Positions 1 through 12,099 are shown, counted from the stretch's first letter. The stretch is DNA of 64,000 nt from Streblospio benedicti (GCA_019095985.1 CM032669.1:6359843-6423842); one strand, 5' to 3'. Translations and numbers: made by a program. Notes: generated by a model from the sequence alone, not told the origin.

Positions 1-896
1 AATGTACTTTGAAATGTATGTAGTATGAACTACGTATGAACCTGTCAGACGCACATGTTATACAATCAGCCCAAAGGACTTTAAGGTTGTGGCATGTGGA
101 AGGTTTGAGATGCCATAGAGATTATGCTAACACAAGATAAATTTTTTTCTGCTGGCACATGGCTAATAAACCGGCGTTACCCAGGTGCCCGCATGCCAGG
201 GGCATTGTCTACGCTGTCACGTTCGTATGACTGCAACCCCACAAATTATTACAAAAAGGATATCTTTATAATATTATATAAAATTAGTCTTATGTACATT
301 TAGATGACATCTCTTGAGGTCATGTGACCAACAGTTTGTTGTATATGAATAATTTAATAGAGTATTTAATTTGCTGTTCGTTTCGAATTGACCCTTGTTG
401 TGTAATCATGATGTCTAAACAGATGTCTTAACATTTTTTTGCCTGTCTTGTGTGACTGTTTATTCAAATCTGATTTTTTCACCTGCAGAAGATCGTGTTA
501 ATCAGATCTTTAAAAACAAAAATATTTGATGTCCAACAGTTGAACAGTTATTAAAAGTAGTATATAATTATCATTAAAAGTTTTTTAAGACATATAAAAC
601 TTATTTCTCATCTAGGAGGTTTTTTCATTCGGGGCAATTGGGCACCCAAATGGTCATTCGGGCACCCAGTAGCAACCACCTAATGATATTCCTCTTGAAA
701 ACAGTAATGTTTATTTTCTACAATACAATACATTATAATACAATACAATACAATACAATTTATATAGCGTAAATTCCACTAAATGTTCATGTACGCTTGT
801 AGGCCTCCTTAAACAAATGGTGCTTTAGTTGGGATTTAAAGGATACAAGAGTATATTCTGGTCAAATTTAAATATTCAGCATCGGCCTATACTCAC

Positions 897-1089
897 AGAG
901 CATTTAAGAAGATGTCAAGCGACTTCAAGAAGTCCGTTTTCTCCTGTGAGTCTATGACGGGCAGGCCCGCGCCTGGTGAGAGGGCGTCGCACACCGCTGC
1001 CGCCATGCTGTAGGTGGCGTATTGCTCCAGTCCCATGAACATGTAGCAGTGAATGGCGTCACCGGAGTCAAACGTGGGGTTGGGACACT
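897..1089 (-). CDS. C-type lectin domain, first-half exon (second copy)
   Basis: A 193-base exon with acceptor CTGTAG at its right edge and donor GTGAGT at its left edge. It encodes the first half of a C-type lectin domain: starts near CPNPTFDSG, contains HCYMFMGLEQYATYS, the A-x2-C helix and LPVIDSQEKTDFL. It is the same exon, with the same length and splice phases, as 15756-15948. By eye the two differ at about 13 of 193 bases, with Phe/Tyr, Ile/Thr, Met/Thr and Asn/Asp replacements. The partner second-half exon would lie to the left, outside the window. It may belong to a third lectin domain of the channel gene or to the other haplotype. Confidence 0.75.
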
Positions 1090-1866
1090 CTACAGTGATT
1101 GTGTTTCATTTTAGGAAAACAATACGTGTGGAATATTGTCATGAAAATGGTGTTGAAATGCCTGTTCTAAATTTATGTGATTTACGATGAGAGTATGAAA
1201 ACCAGAAGGAAACATTCTGTGTCCAGCATGTTTACCAGTGTTGTAAACGCTGGAAATAGCTGTAACGCAACCTTATCTATTCGGGCTTATTAAGTATTAT
1301 TCATAACATGAACATGGACTTTGACGTGTGATTTAACACTATGACACTTAGATACTGGACGCTGGAAAGTTTACCGAAAATACACAGAGTCTTCAGTATT
1401 TTGCAATGCATACAACCATTTCAGTTATTTTGCCATGAATTCTATTTAGCATCGCCAATTCTTCACCAAATGGTGTTACTTTTAAAGAAATCCATTTTGG
1501 TTGAAGGAAATGATGTGGCAAAAGGTGGGTATGGACAGGGCCGTAGCCAGGATTGTAAACCAGAGGAGGCAAATATGTTTGGCGAGGGTGCAGACAATTG
1601 CCGTAGCCGCGCAGCTGTTCTAGTGTGGAGTAATGGCATGCCCCCACCCACCCCCAATAATATTGTTTTCTATTTAGGCCCCTTTATTAGTTTCTGAGGA
1701 TCAGAAATAAAACACAGTTATTGCTTAAAAAGGCAAATATCATCTAAAAGAGTACTTTTGCCAAGTACGGATAGACAGATGCTTTTTCAAATTTTTATGG
1801 AGTTTAATTTACGTGATATACTTTTTGGAGCATAAAACAATTATGTTAAGTCGCAGTTGCATTCAA

Positions 1867-1945
1867 GGTTTGACACAAAACAAACAAAAACAACAACAAA
1901 AAACAAAACAAAAACAACAAACAAAAACAACAACACCTAAACAAG
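1867..1945. repeat. AAAAC-type simple repeat
   Basis: A-rich run built from AAAC/AAAAC/CAA units; the copy-B counterpart is at about 16350-16410. Confidence 0.8.
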
Positions 1946-2772
1946 AGAGGAAGCAGTTGCCTCTCCTGCCTGCCTCATATGTAGCTACGGCCCTGTGTGG
2001 ATGATTAACATACAAACTATAGTTACATTGGACATTGCATATAGTGTGGTCACTAAAAAGTAGCTTTTCATTCTAATTTCACGTTTCCCCTTATAGTGTT
2101 TAGAAATATCTTGCAAAAATAATCTCCCCAAACATTGTAAGCCTGGTGGATCTGGTGGATCTCAAGCTCTATATATCTGGCATCTTGTAAGTATAGATAA
2201 TTACTACTAGGGCTTAAACCTATCGGTACCGAATGGCCAAATAATTGTAGAATGCAAATAGATTCAAGCACCACAGGTATGCAAGCCTCAAACCTTTTTA
2301 CAAGCCCAATTCAATGTAGTGCAACTACAAATGTCTATGGGATTAGAATACAATTTATTCTGAGTCTGTCAGAAGCAGTTTATTTCTAATTATATGACTC
2401 ATGAAATTTATTGTAAGATATAGAGATTCACCACCAAACCAAATAGAAAAAGTACATATTAATTTAATGCGGCATCACTGTGAGGATATGTTAAACGTCA
2501 TTAATGTTTTGAATATTATATGCTTCAAATCAACATTATAGTGTGACCTATATATGTGTGTTTGTCTTAGTGTTCAAGATTGTACTAGAATCTTAGGAGC
2601 GTTCTGTTCAGATGAGATCGGAGGTACGGTAGTGAGTGTGAGTTACGATAATCATACATGATGAATTATGGTAGTCACTAACTTGGCTGTATTCAACTGA
2701 AATATGTCATAATATATTTGTTATACATTAAAAGTACATGCTCTCTAGAATCAATACGCTAAACTCTGGGAT

Positions 2773-3048
2773 GTGGAGCAGAACAGTAGGGGATCTTTCA
2801 CCAGAGCAGCGAGGAAAGAATCTCTCACACAGATCAACAAGAGTGCTATCACAGACCATGTGAAACAAAACAATCATGAGATAGACTGGAAGGAAGTGAG
2901 TGTACTGGATAGGGAAGGGGATTGGAGAACAAGAACCATCAGGGAGGCGATAAAGATACGAGGTCAGAAGCAGGTCATGAACCGAGACGAGGGGGCCTTT
3001 CAACTCTCACGTGTACGACCCGATTTTCGGCATCGGAAGTCGTGCTGA
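2773..3048 (+). mobile_element. Penelope-like element fragment, C-terminal GIY-YIG part
   Basis: The open frame carries the C-terminal half of the endonuclease typical of Penelope-like elements: SAITDHVKQNNHEIDW, an Arg-Glu-x-Asp-Trp segment, IREAIKIR and the MNRDEG block near the end. The reverse transcriptase and the start of the nuclease are absent, so it is a short remnant. It starts exactly where the similarity between duplicated copies A and B ends. Family assignment is from remembered motifs. Confidence 0.65.
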
Positions 3049-4257
3049 GTGACCTTGACATGCGCAGAGACGTTTTGAAAATGGTGACAGGAGTTGCCGA
3101 AACTGTCAACAGTAAATTTTGTTTTGTGTTGTGTATAGATGAACTAAATAAATAATGCATATATGTGTATTTCAACACGATGAACTCGTTCAAGGATATT
3201 AAAAGGACTTATATGTGTATTGTGTAAGTATCAAAATGTGTCCGTATCTGGGCTATACCAATGTGTATGTGGCTTCAATCAGGATGTGAGGTTGGTAATG
3301 TTAGTACTATCAAGGCATGGGTGCTGTCAGGATGGGAAGCATGCAGGACTTGGCGTTCGGTGTCAGATTTGGGGCTGAGCTTTTTTAGGACAAGTGTGTG
3401 TGCTATCAGGACGATGGGTGGGAGTGGATAGTGTGGACCAGTGGTGAAGACCTGAACTACGTAATATGTATTTGCTGTTAATTAGTGGTCTGTGGATGGG
3501 GGGATGTTCGCAGGTACTATCAGGAAGTGGTTGGGTGGTGTCAAAATGCGGGAATTGCGGAGTGACCTTTATTTTTGGATGGTTGGTGTCTTGACTTTCT
3601 TTTCATCATCGACTGTTGTTAAATGGTTCTGAAAACCTCCGCCAATGAATCATACTTGATGCTTATGTTTGCTGTGTAGTTAGTGTGTTAATATTATTTA
3701 GGTGTTTGTAGTTTTACTATCTAAATAAGAATACTTATAGCCAATGTTAGGGAAAAATCACAATGACTTTGATTTTCACTGGCTATTGCAGAGGATGGTC
3801 ACCCTGCCATGTTTATATAGTTAAAAAACTGCCTTTCAATGAATAACGCCTTGGCTTGATCTTGGATGTTGTGTATATGGGGATGCTGTCCGGGTGCTTT
3901 CAGGATGGGTGGTGGTGCTGTCAGGACGTGGGCAAGTGTCGTCAGGACAAGGGTGTTTGAAAATAAAATGCTGCAAAAACATATTTATACATTCACCAAA
4001 TATATATTTTTTTCTATGCCCAGGGAGGACATTGTGTTCCCATTTACATGGACACTAACATTTCCTCCCGTAGATTTTCATTTTGCATGCCAAGTCAATG
4101 GTTTTCGCCAATGAGTTAATTGGGATCTACTTATACGATTACGTAACTGGAGTGATTCAATGTGGTTCTCAGCCTGCCTCTGTGACCACACGGGTATAAG
4201 CTAGTCTTTTTTATGATTGTTAACCACACTTATTTATAGCATTCATATAAGTTTCAA
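3049..4257. other. No gene seen; degenerate CTGTCAGGATGGG motif runs
   Basis: No splice-flanked coding segment was seen. Between about 3300 and 3560, and again at 3880-3960, variants of TGTCAGGATGGG recur at irregular spacing, suggesting an old minisatellite. Confidence 0.4.
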
Positions 4258-4536
4258 GTACTAATAAGCCTTCACTGGGCACAAAGGTGAGCCTGGTACT
4301 GGGGCCAAGGGGACTACCAGGGGCTTGCCCCCTAGCTGCCTGGTTTTTGTCCAGCGAAAAGTTACTAACAACAAACCATTTTTTGACTGTATGTCCTGCC
4401 TAGGGACCAATAACTGAAGCTCTGACTGTGATAAGTTGGGTGGAATAAACTGGGACTTCCTGCTAAACAACAAAAATGAGAACAAAATAAGCACCACACT
4501 ACTGAATGCAGTGGAAGACTTAGATCTAACAGACAA
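4258..4536 (-). pseudogene. Tyrosine recombinase remnant of the DIRS-like element
   Basis: The segment ending in PGSPLCPV matches the middle of DIRS-type tyrosine recombinases, which cut and rejoin the circular cDNA at integration. Only part of the domain is in the window. It lies downstream of the RT ORF, the usual place in this group. Fossil. Confidence 0.6.
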
Positions 4537-4932
4537 TGAATCTTAACTAACAATTCAACTGTAATCGGTTCTGCCTGCTTGGGGACATGTTGAACCAATC
4601 TATCTAACCCCTTAAAGTAAGTTTAACTGACACTGTTTCAAACGAGGAAAGGGAAACCCTAATAACTGATGAAAACCTTTAAACCTGACACATAATTTCT
4701 AACCGATGCAGGGAAAAAGAGTTCTGGAGAGGTATTGAATATACAGGCACAACACCTCTTCCGTGACTGGTAATTTAGCTAAGCCTGACTGTTGTTGAAA
4801 GCCTATAAACTTTTTCCACTGTGACTTGAAATTTTTTACAGTCCCCTGAGCAAACGCATGAGACTGTGTGTGAAGCAGATCATGCTTTAACTGTGACAGC
4901 CAGGATTCTGAAACAGATCGAAATAATATTCA

Positions 4933-6594
4933 CTACCATTTATGTGAGAACTCAAACATGCTGTCTGTGACTTTGCACTCTGAGACCTTTTTGTTACTGG
5001 TGAGTGTGAAAAACTCTTTCTGGTGAGTTTCAGACAAGTCCCATCTGGACAGGAGGTCTGGTATTCTATTTCTTGACCCTTCTAAATGGACTGCCTTCAC
5101 CTCGCACTGAAAAGTGCTGCACAACCAACAAATTTCACGTATGCATTCTTGCATAAACTTGTCCTTTGAGCGACCAGTGTTTAGTATAGTCACAGAAGCG
5201 AGGTTGTCACAGAAGACCTTGAAACGAGTTCCTCGCCACCTGGGTCCCCACAACTTTAACATGACCATCAAGGTGAGTAATTCTAACGCATTGATATGCA
5301 GGCTCTGTCGGCGTATAAACACAGGGAATGGTGAGTGAAAGTAACTACCATCGGACCACCCTCCACAGCCTACTAAACAGGCATCAGATGAGGCCACAAC
5401 GTCAGGTTTTTCCCAATCTGAAATTGGCATTACAGACACCCCGTTGTAGGAGGGTGCAAAAGTCGCCCACCAATGTACATCTCTATTGAACTCCTCTGAT
5501 AAAGGTACCTCGGATTCACTGTTCATGCCTCGGAGAAAATTCAAGAGGCGGCACATGAAAATCCTGCCTGGGCGTACACAAGCTGCTAAAAAGTTGAGTG
5601 ACCCTATTAAGGACTGAACCTCCTGTCTGGTAGCCTTGTCTTTACCTTCCCACCTGACTAGAAGCTCCTTTATAGATTGTAACTTACTGGGAGGTATAGA
5701 CATAGTCAAAGCCTCAGTGTCTAACTGGATACCCAGAAAAGTCATCCGTGTGGAGGGAGCAACTGCCTTATCTACAGCTTCCTGCAAGCCCAACGACTGT
5801 AACAACTGACCTAAACTATTATAAGCCTCATCAGCTACATCAGGTTTCTCTGCCCCAGCGAGATCATCAATATAATTGACTATCTTGTGACCTAACTTCT
5901 CACAAGCAAAAGCAACACCATCGGTGGTCAATTGACAACATCTGCAGGCAGATCTTAAACCCATAGGGAGTACTGTGTCAAACACAACATGATTATTGAG
6001 ACTATAACCTAAGAAACCTACGTCCCGAGGGTCTACTGGTATCTGTCTATAGGCAGATTTCAGATCCCGCTTGTACAGCAAACATCCCATTCCTTTGTCC
6101 TTCACCTGTCCTACCAAATTGTCTATGGAAGGTAAATGTAGTTTGTCATTGATTCCCATGTAAGAATCTTTTGGGATCATATCATTGACTGATGACCCTC
6201 TAGGAAAAGACAAATCGAGTATAACCCTACGAGCCATATTATCCCTTTTGGGAACCGAGTTTAATGGTGATATGGCCACTCTAGAGTGGAACGGTATCTG
6301 TTTGAAAGGTCCCAATATCTGAGAATTTAATATCCCAGTGACAATGTAGTCCTCCATCACCTTGGGAAACTGCTTAGCCCCTGTGTGATTTGAACAACTG
6401 GTTGCTAATTCAAAATCATTAATCTCAGAAACGCCAACTGGCCAACCAAACTCGAGATAACCAATCAAATTGACATCATCGAACCCTTCAAGGAAATACT
6501 TCCATGCGGGAATGTTTAAATTGGACATAACCGGGATCCTACAACCTTCTGCATTTGGGACACCTGAAAGAACAACCTCATCATGAATCTGCAA
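4933..6594 (-). CDS. Reverse transcriptase-RNase H of the DIRS-like element
   Basis: The 553-residue open frame has RT landmarks in order: SVPKRDNMARRVILDLSF near residues 110-130, KRDLKSAYRQIPVDP near 175-190, LPMGLRSACRCCQ near 210-220, and the catalytic YIDDLAG near 242. An RNase H domain follows with SSDACLVGCGGW, HINALELL, FCDNLASV and a late SRNRIPDLLSRWD block. In this group the enzyme copies element RNA into DNA. The frame is long and open, but the element as a whole is broken. It runs antisense to most neighbouring genes and nothing suggests host use. Confidence 0.85.
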   Translation of the reverse strand: MQIHDEVVLSGVPNAEGCRIPVMSNLNIPAWKYFLEGFDDVNLIGYLEFGWPVGVSEINDFELATSCSNHTGAKQFPKVMEDYIVTGILNSQILGPFKQIPFHSRVAISPLNSVPKRDNMARRVILDLSFPRGSSVNDMIPKDSYMGINDKLHLPSIDNLVGQVKDKGMGCLLYKRDLKSAYRQIPVDPRDVGFLGYSLNNHVVFDTVLPMGLRSACRCCQLTTDGVAFACEKLGHKIVNYIDDLAGAEKPDVADEAYNSLGQLLQSLGLQEAVDKAVAPSTRMTFLGIQLDTEALTMSIPPSKLQSIKELLVRWEGKDKATRQEVQSLIGSLNFLAACVRPGRIFMCRLLNFLRGMNSESEVPLSEEFNRDVHWWATFAPSYNGVSVMPISDWEKPDVVASSDACLVGCGGWSDGSYFHSPFPVFIRRQSLHINALELLTLMVMLKLWGPRWRGTRFKVFCDNLASVTILNTGRSKDKFMQECIREICWLCSTFQCEVKAVHLEGSRNRIPDLLSRWDLSETHQKEFFTLTSNKKVSECKVTDSMFEFSHKW

Positions 6595-7062
6595 GTAATC
6601 AGGACAAACTCCCTGTGGTCATAAGTATACATACACATTGAACACTTTGCGTATGCCTATGACTAAACATGCTAATTTCAACTGGAATAGCGCAGGGAAG
6701 TTCTTCAGCGAGACGTTATTTGAATGGGTACTTAACGCGAATGTAGACATCACTGGATCATGCCCCAACAACACGTTTTCGTCAGACCAGAAAATGGCGT
6801 GAGTCTAGTCAGTCGATTCGAGTAAACATAGAACAATAATCCTTTAGTAGCTCATATGATTTTCATCCCGAACGTTTTCATATTAACAGTACATTCTGAA
6901 GACTGACTCGTTTCTTATTTTTCATCATAATGAATAATAAAATATATAGCAACGAGTCCCATTTGGACAAAATCGAGTAATAGGCAATACATTTGACAGC
7001 AAACGCCCGGCGCATTGTGTTAGACGTGGCGATGGATGTGATTAATGGTCAAAATTAAACTA

Positions 7063-7160
7063 TTTAGTTAAACAATTACATAGACTTATATATATGAATG
7101 GAATCGCATCTTACTGCAGATGATTTCCATCAAAATTATATGTTAATACGACAATATATA
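7063..7160 (-). repeat. Core repeat R1, copy 1
   Basis: About 95 bases around CATAGACTTATATATATG and GGAATCGCAT recur in inverse orientation at 42204-42300 and, more diverged, at 42790-42895. It lies inside the DIRS-like element, between the Gag and RT ORFs. Confidence 0.7.
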
Positions 7161-7506
7161 AGAGAGATATGATCAAATATATCTGTGAGGTGTTTTTACC
7201 TGTCGCCGCCTGCTGATATTGTCAGTAGACTTTTATGATCATGCAAAAGATTTCACTGTTTCAACTTAATTAAATATACTAAATGTGATGGTTTATAGTA
7301 TATTTTACTATCGAACGAAAGGAAAATATATTATCTGTGATGTATGTAAGTCAGATGGCTGAAGTCTTAAGTTTTATTGAGCTATGTGCGTTCAAAAATG
7401 TATTGCTGCAATTTCTCCTTTAAGCATAACATTGGGACAGCTTGTATCATCGCTCACTCCATAATCCAGTTGAGTTTAGTCTGGTTGGTACCGGTAGTTC
7501 CTGTTC

Positions 7507-8331
7507 TCAACTTTCATGTCCTATAGACTCATCTTCACCCCTAAGAATGTCATTCTCCTTACATAACACCTTAGAATCTCGATTGTACTTGACATCACAA
7601 TTTACATCCACATGATCATTCCATTGAAAAATAACATCTCTGCTGTACCTTCTATGACCGCCTGCTCTTTGAGGTAACTGTCGCCAGAAAAATTTGTAAT
7701 TTGAGTCACACTCACTTTTATCAACATTTGAAATATATATATTGACTGACATATCTAAAGTTTCACTTTCATCATTTAAATTCGCATAGTTTAAGTCATC
7801 ATTCGAAAAATACCCTTCATCCGTTTGTACTGCTATGGATATTTGTCATTTGTCACTGTCTGAATCATTAAAAGGGCACCTGGCCGAATTTTGAGCATGA
7901 TTTTCTTCAGTTTTCGAGCGTTCTAAACAGGTTGAACAAACATGCACCACCTCCCTCAATCTGTTCTTCACAAACTGTTTGTGGGGGGACTCTTTTGAAC
8001 ATTTGCCCTGATTATACCCATAACAGTACAGAACTGAGTTAACTTTGCTAACTTTGCTGAAGGAACCCTTCGTGTCTGAACCGAACTCTCTTGAACCGAT
8101 ATTCGCTCTCTTGAGCATATTATCAGCTACTTTAGAAAAATCATCACCCCACTGCTTTTGACCTAGTTCTATATCTCTGACCCAAGCAGCGTACAACTCC
8201 AAAATGCTAGAAAATTTGCAGTTAACAGCATCGTACATGACACATTTTAAAAACATTATTCTAGCTTCTTTCTCAACAGTGTCGGCACAATTCGAGATTA
8301 TTTCACACTCGCCAGCCACAAATTGGGCCAT
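7507..8331 (-). CDS. Gag-like Cys/His-rich ORF region of the DIRS-like element
   Basis: The best part (7846-8331) starts MAQFVAGECEII and ends with a cluster of Cys and His, including CYGYNQGKCSKESPHK and VCSTC, resembling the C-terminal zinc-binding region of Gag in DIRS/Ngaro elements, where it packages element RNA. A further open stretch lies at 7507-7752. It sits between the PHD ORF and the RT ORF. Fossil; assignment rests on position and Cys spacing. Confidence 0.55.
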
Positions 8332-8427
8332 TGTTAAATCACTAAAACCTATACTCTTTGCTGCAATATTCTAAAGCTAAGCATAAATGTGGCCACTTTG
8401 CGGAAATTTGACATCATCGCTGGCCTT

Positions 8428-9180
8428 TTATAAAGACCAGATTTTGTCTTCTTTTTTCTTCTTACTGTCTTCCTCTTCTTCGTCTTTAGACCACTTTTCC
8501 AGCAACTTCCTGAGATCGAATTCCGCTGGCAAAGAATCATTTAACACCGAAGCAGAGTCTGTCTTTGACGCTTCTGATACTGGATCCAACTTCAAAGAAG
8601 CCAATTCAGCTCTTGATTTTTCTAACTTAGCCTTAGCAATCAGTAAGTCAATGTGCTGTTGCTCCTTTTCGATGCGCTCGAATTCAAGCTCCACCGCCGA
8701 CCTGTTCTTGCCCTTGCCCTTGTCCTTGTCCTTTGCAGATCCCGACACTTGCATCTTGTTGGACCTGTTCTTCTCAACAGACAGAGGAAGGGGCAAACGA
8801 AGATCATCTGCAGGAGGCACTGACGCGGGTGTAACCTGTGATGCTTCAGCGCCATCCACCACAACTTGAGGCACAAGCTTTGAACAATTGGGGCAAAACC
8901 ATTTATCGTCTTTTCCCGGCATAGAATCTAGTGTCATGCCAACACATTCGATGTGAAACCATTCATTGGTACAACTTTTGCCATCACAGGCAATGTATTT
9001 CACACTGTCCACCTCTTTCCTACTACAAGAATCGAGGCAATACCTCTTTGAAGTAAAAGAGTCATAAAAATTTTCCACGTCAGAATCTGCCATTATTACT
9101 TCCTTCGAAAATCCACTAACATCTGCACTTCCCCTTGAAAAAATTTGCTGAATCCTATCACAAAACGTCCGTGTGAACAC
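8428..9180 (-). CDS. PHD-finger plus coiled-coil ORF of the DIRS-like element
   Basis: The 250-residue frame has a PHD-type zinc finger at residues 45-105: CLDSC, then CDGKSC, the Trp-Phe-His-x2-Cys core (EWFHIECVG), then WFCPNCSKL, i.e. C4-H-C3 spacing. A charged coiled-coil rich in Glu and Lys follows (FERIEKEQQHIDLLIAKAK), with an acidic/basic tail. PHD fingers bind histone H3 tails, so this protein could bring the element to chromatin. It is the first ORF of the element on the minus strand. PHD fingers are known in ORF1 of some LINEs; I do not recall them as usual in DIRS-like Gag. A host gene fragment next to the element is the alternative. Confidence 0.7.
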   Translation of the reverse strand: MFTRTFCDRIQQIFSRGSADVSGFSKEVIMADSDVENFYDSFTSKRYCLDSCSRKEVDSVKYIACDGKSCTNEWFHIECVGMTLDSMPGKDDKWFCPNCSKLVPQVVVDGAEASQVTPASVPPADDLRLPLPLSVEKNRSNKMQVSGSAKDKDKGKGKNRSAVELEFERIEKEQQHIDLLIAKAKLEKSRAELASLKLDPVSEASKTDSASVLNDSLPAEFDLRKLLEKWSKDEEEEDSKKKKEDKIWSL

Positions 9181-9237
9181 TATCTATCACTATCCACTTA
9201 ATATCCACTGACAGTAATGTTATTTCATATATATTTG

Positions 9238-9382
9238 TAGGAATTGACCACGAGATTGGAGTGTCAATCGCAAAATTGAGCCTGCTGACGTCTGATTTAC
9301 CCGAACGAAGTGAGGATAAATCAGACGTCAGCAGGCTCAATTTTGCTATTGACACGACAATCGAGTGGTCAATCACCATTCT
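9238..9382. mobile_element. Palindromic MITE, CGAACGAAGTGAGG family
   Basis: Two arms of about 65 bases (GACCACGAGATTGGAGTGTC ... GCTGACGTCTGATTT) pair across a centre CGAACGAAGTGAGG. The same family occurs at 28248-28409 and, expanded, at 28855-29275. It lies just upstream of the DIRS-like element. Confidence 0.85.
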
Positions 9383-10572
9383 ATCATGACTAAACTCCAT
9401 TTTCATGATGTTATTTTAAAATAAATCATATCATAACATTCAACATTCAAGTTGTTTTGAGCGCTGGAGACGTCAATTCCTGCAGTTTTTGAGCGGAGCG
9501 GAGGAGTTAGTCTAATCTGTTGTACTCCGCACAGCATTAACACGCCTTCATGGCCTTTACTACGTCAGCGGCTGTATTGATATTGTGAGGAGGTTAGCAA
9601 TATCAACCAACAAAATAATTACATATAAGCAAGACAAAATGAGTAAACAATAAATATGTTCGAACAGACCATTAGAGTGTATAGATCACAAAACCAAATG
9701 GAACAATCAACCAAAAAAATACAAAAAAATCAAATCATAATGAGCCCATACATATTCTTATTCTTATTCTTATTCTAACATAACTGTCTTACACTATGCG
9801 ATTTTCATGTGGGTGTACAATATGTCGTGTATTTTTTTTATTAATGATTTAATCTGCTTCAAAAAATTTTTGGACATCATCAAATGACTCTTGTCTTATA
9901 TGAAACCATTAGAATACTTCATTGATCAATACAAAATTTTGTAATAAAACTTTAATCTGCAACTTTTACGAAAAAACATCAAAATTGTGGAATATATGCA
10001 AATTAGATGTATGCTAATTATGATATTTGCATAAATTATATATTCATCAGATGGGAAATTCAAATACCTTTCATACGAGCCATCATACATATCTGTGGCT
10101 GAAATAGCCAGAGTGCTATACATTATTCTAGTTCATGTATTTTCTCCACATTTTATGGTGACGTTACCATGGAAACTAGATTATAGCAGAAATTCCTTTC
10201 GTTTCCCACTTGGGCATCAGCTGGATCCTAAAACTAGACAAAATTCCGCATCTTTTGGTATATTATAGGCTTGATAGGTTCTGTAATTTTAGTTGGCAAA
10301 CTGTTGTTAGACTTTGAATTAGCCACGTGGGAAGTCATTTCAGTCCGTTTTACCAAATGTCAAAATTCTTGGGTGCAACTTCCATTTCACCCAAGCAGTT
10401 TACAGAAAGATACAGCACTTAGGTCTGTCATCCGCGTATTTAAAGAAAGGTAGCACACACAAATTTTGTAGATGCTTAATGGCATTAGCTTTCTTACCAC
10501 ATGAGAAAAAATGGAGAATAATGTGAAGCCGACAAAGGGCAACCTCTCTTTTTAAACAAAACCGTACTTTTC

Positions 10573-10673
10573 AGGCTTGGGATAAGCTTATTGCTGGGGA
10601 ATATTCTCCTACTATGGATTTGGTTCGTGAAATCGCTAGTTTTCATGGCCCAGTAATAACTTATCCCAAGCCA
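10573..10673. repeat. Inverted repeat, 26-base arms
   Basis: AGGCTTGGGATAAGCTTATT at the left pairs with its complement at the right end, about 50 bases apart. No open frame gives a clear family. Confidence 0.7.
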
Positions 10674-10970
10674 ACTTTATAAGCCATATATTGGAATCAA
10701 TCAGTTTTTATTAATTGCAGCTTAATGTACTTGTTATTCTTAATGTCAATGTTAATGTATCTTTTATTGTTTTATTATTATGTCTTTTATTATCTTTTAT
10801 TTATATGGTTATAGATATTTTATTGTAAAGTGTCAATAAGTGTAGTGATAATGGCACTATAAATACATTTTTATTATTATTAATAATAATATGTATCTAT
10901 AATATACATATAATAATTCATGTACTTAATGCTAAATAAAATACTACTACATAATATATTATTATTAAAT

Positions 10971-11048
10971 GGTGTCGTAATCTCCCGACATTTGGTGTCG
11001 TAGTCTCCTACATTTCGTGTCGTAATCGCTCTATATTTTCGTGTCGTA
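10971..11048 (+). repeat. Imperfect 24-base tandem repeat, about 3.5 copies
   Basis: Units begin GGTGTCGTAATCTCC, GGTGTCGTAGTCTCC, CGTGTCGTAATCGCTC and CGTGTCGTACATAATCG, each followed by an ACATTT-like spacer. Confidence 0.75.
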
Positions 11049-12099
11049 CATAATCGAAATCAGTATTATGCTGCACATAACGAGAGCTACAGAGTGGTGT
11101 ATGTATCTTATATTTACTATGCAAACACCATTCTTATTTTTGTTGAATTAATGAATAATTCTGTGGCATTTCAGGTGTGCATCTGAAAAGGTTACAATAC
11201 TTAAGCTGATGGATTAGCATTTAGGTTTTCAATATGAATTGATACAGAATAGATTATATTAATATTGATCTATATGCATGTTGTTGGCCGGGTTGTGATA
11301 ATCCTGTACAATCGTGGCCACAGAAATTGCACCACCTGATTTGGTCGATTCTAATCATTTTTTACAATTATGGAGGGCAAAATTATTTACAAGCGACTTG
11401 TTTGATGAAAATACAATATTCAACGTCACATTCGAAACCAAAGTTTCTGCAATTTATTGAGTTATGCATGAGTTACACCATAAACAGTTGAGCAACCCAA
11501 AACTTACCAAAAATATCTCCCTTAAAACTACACTGATAACCGAACAAAGATGCACAGGATCAGTAGCTGTTTTTATAAAAGCATACCATAGAGTATTTGA
11601 ATAATTTGATAAGAGTAATAATTATTTATTTAGTGATAAAAGTTTCTATTAAAGAATTGATTTATACGGCTATTCTGCATAGCACTAGCCTTAAAAATTG
11701 TTAACGACGATTGGCTGTAAATCATTTGATATTTAAATACACGGCCGTCTGTGAGTGGATTAAAAAGTCGGCGGTTTTGCTGTTGTCCATTAGTTTCCAT
11801 ATGGGGGACCTCTTGAACACGCATCCGTTATAATGCACCCAGATCAAGCGAAATGTGTTGCACACACAAGTGACCGTGATCGTTATGACATGGGGGAAAG
11901 CAATAATTTCTACCGGATTATTTGTGACTTTTTTTTCAAGTTCAAATTGTCATGTGGGCGTCTGATTTATTTGCATTGCCATTATATTTGCAACACGTTT
12001 ATTGTTGTGATGGAAAATCAACTATTTGTGTCTGTGATGATACAAATAATACCCCAATACCGAATAATCATTCATATAATGTGGATTCCTTTCTTCTTA

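Larger units (their letters stand above)
590..2776. repeat. Duplicated segment, copy A (partner 15530-18200)
   Basis: This stretch matches 15530-18200 in the same orientation over intron and exon, with scattered substitutions and indels. Copy A holds about 380 bases (roughly 1440-1825) that copy B lacks. Copy B holds about 950 bases (16676-17628) that copy A lacks. Similarity ends abruptly near 2776 in A and 18200 in B. It is either a tandem duplication of part of the lectin-bearing channel gene or an uncollapsed second haplotype placed next to the first; the nearby assembly gap leaves both open. Confidence 0.85.
4258..9182 (-). mobile_element. Tyrosine-recombinase retroelement (DIRS-like), broken
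   Basis: Reading right to left, the element carries a PHD-finger/coiled-coil ORF, a Cys/His-rich Gag-like ORF, a reverse transcriptase-RNase H ORF, and a piece of a DIRS-type tyrosine recombinase (the block around TFRWTKTRQLGG and PGSPLCPV at about 4258-4400). Order and recombinase type point to the DIRS/Ngaro group. It is broken: the recombinase is only partial and the left end is missing. The RT frame is still long, so the copy is not very old. About 900 bases between the RT and Gag ORFs (6600-7500) share a core repeat with 42.2-42.9 kb and may be a later insertion. Confidence 0.75.
9383..12099. other. No gene seen; AT-rich intergenic or intronic DNA
   Basis: No convincing exon. It holds a 100-base inverted repeat at 10573-10673, a TTA/ATT-rich tract at about 10720-10990 and a short tandem array at 10971-11048. 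Confidence 0.5.

Noticed and set aside
10440-10680. Possible MULE/FLYWCH transposase remnant (CRCLMALAFLP)
   Set aside because: A single short similarity from memory with no second motif; not enough to annotate.
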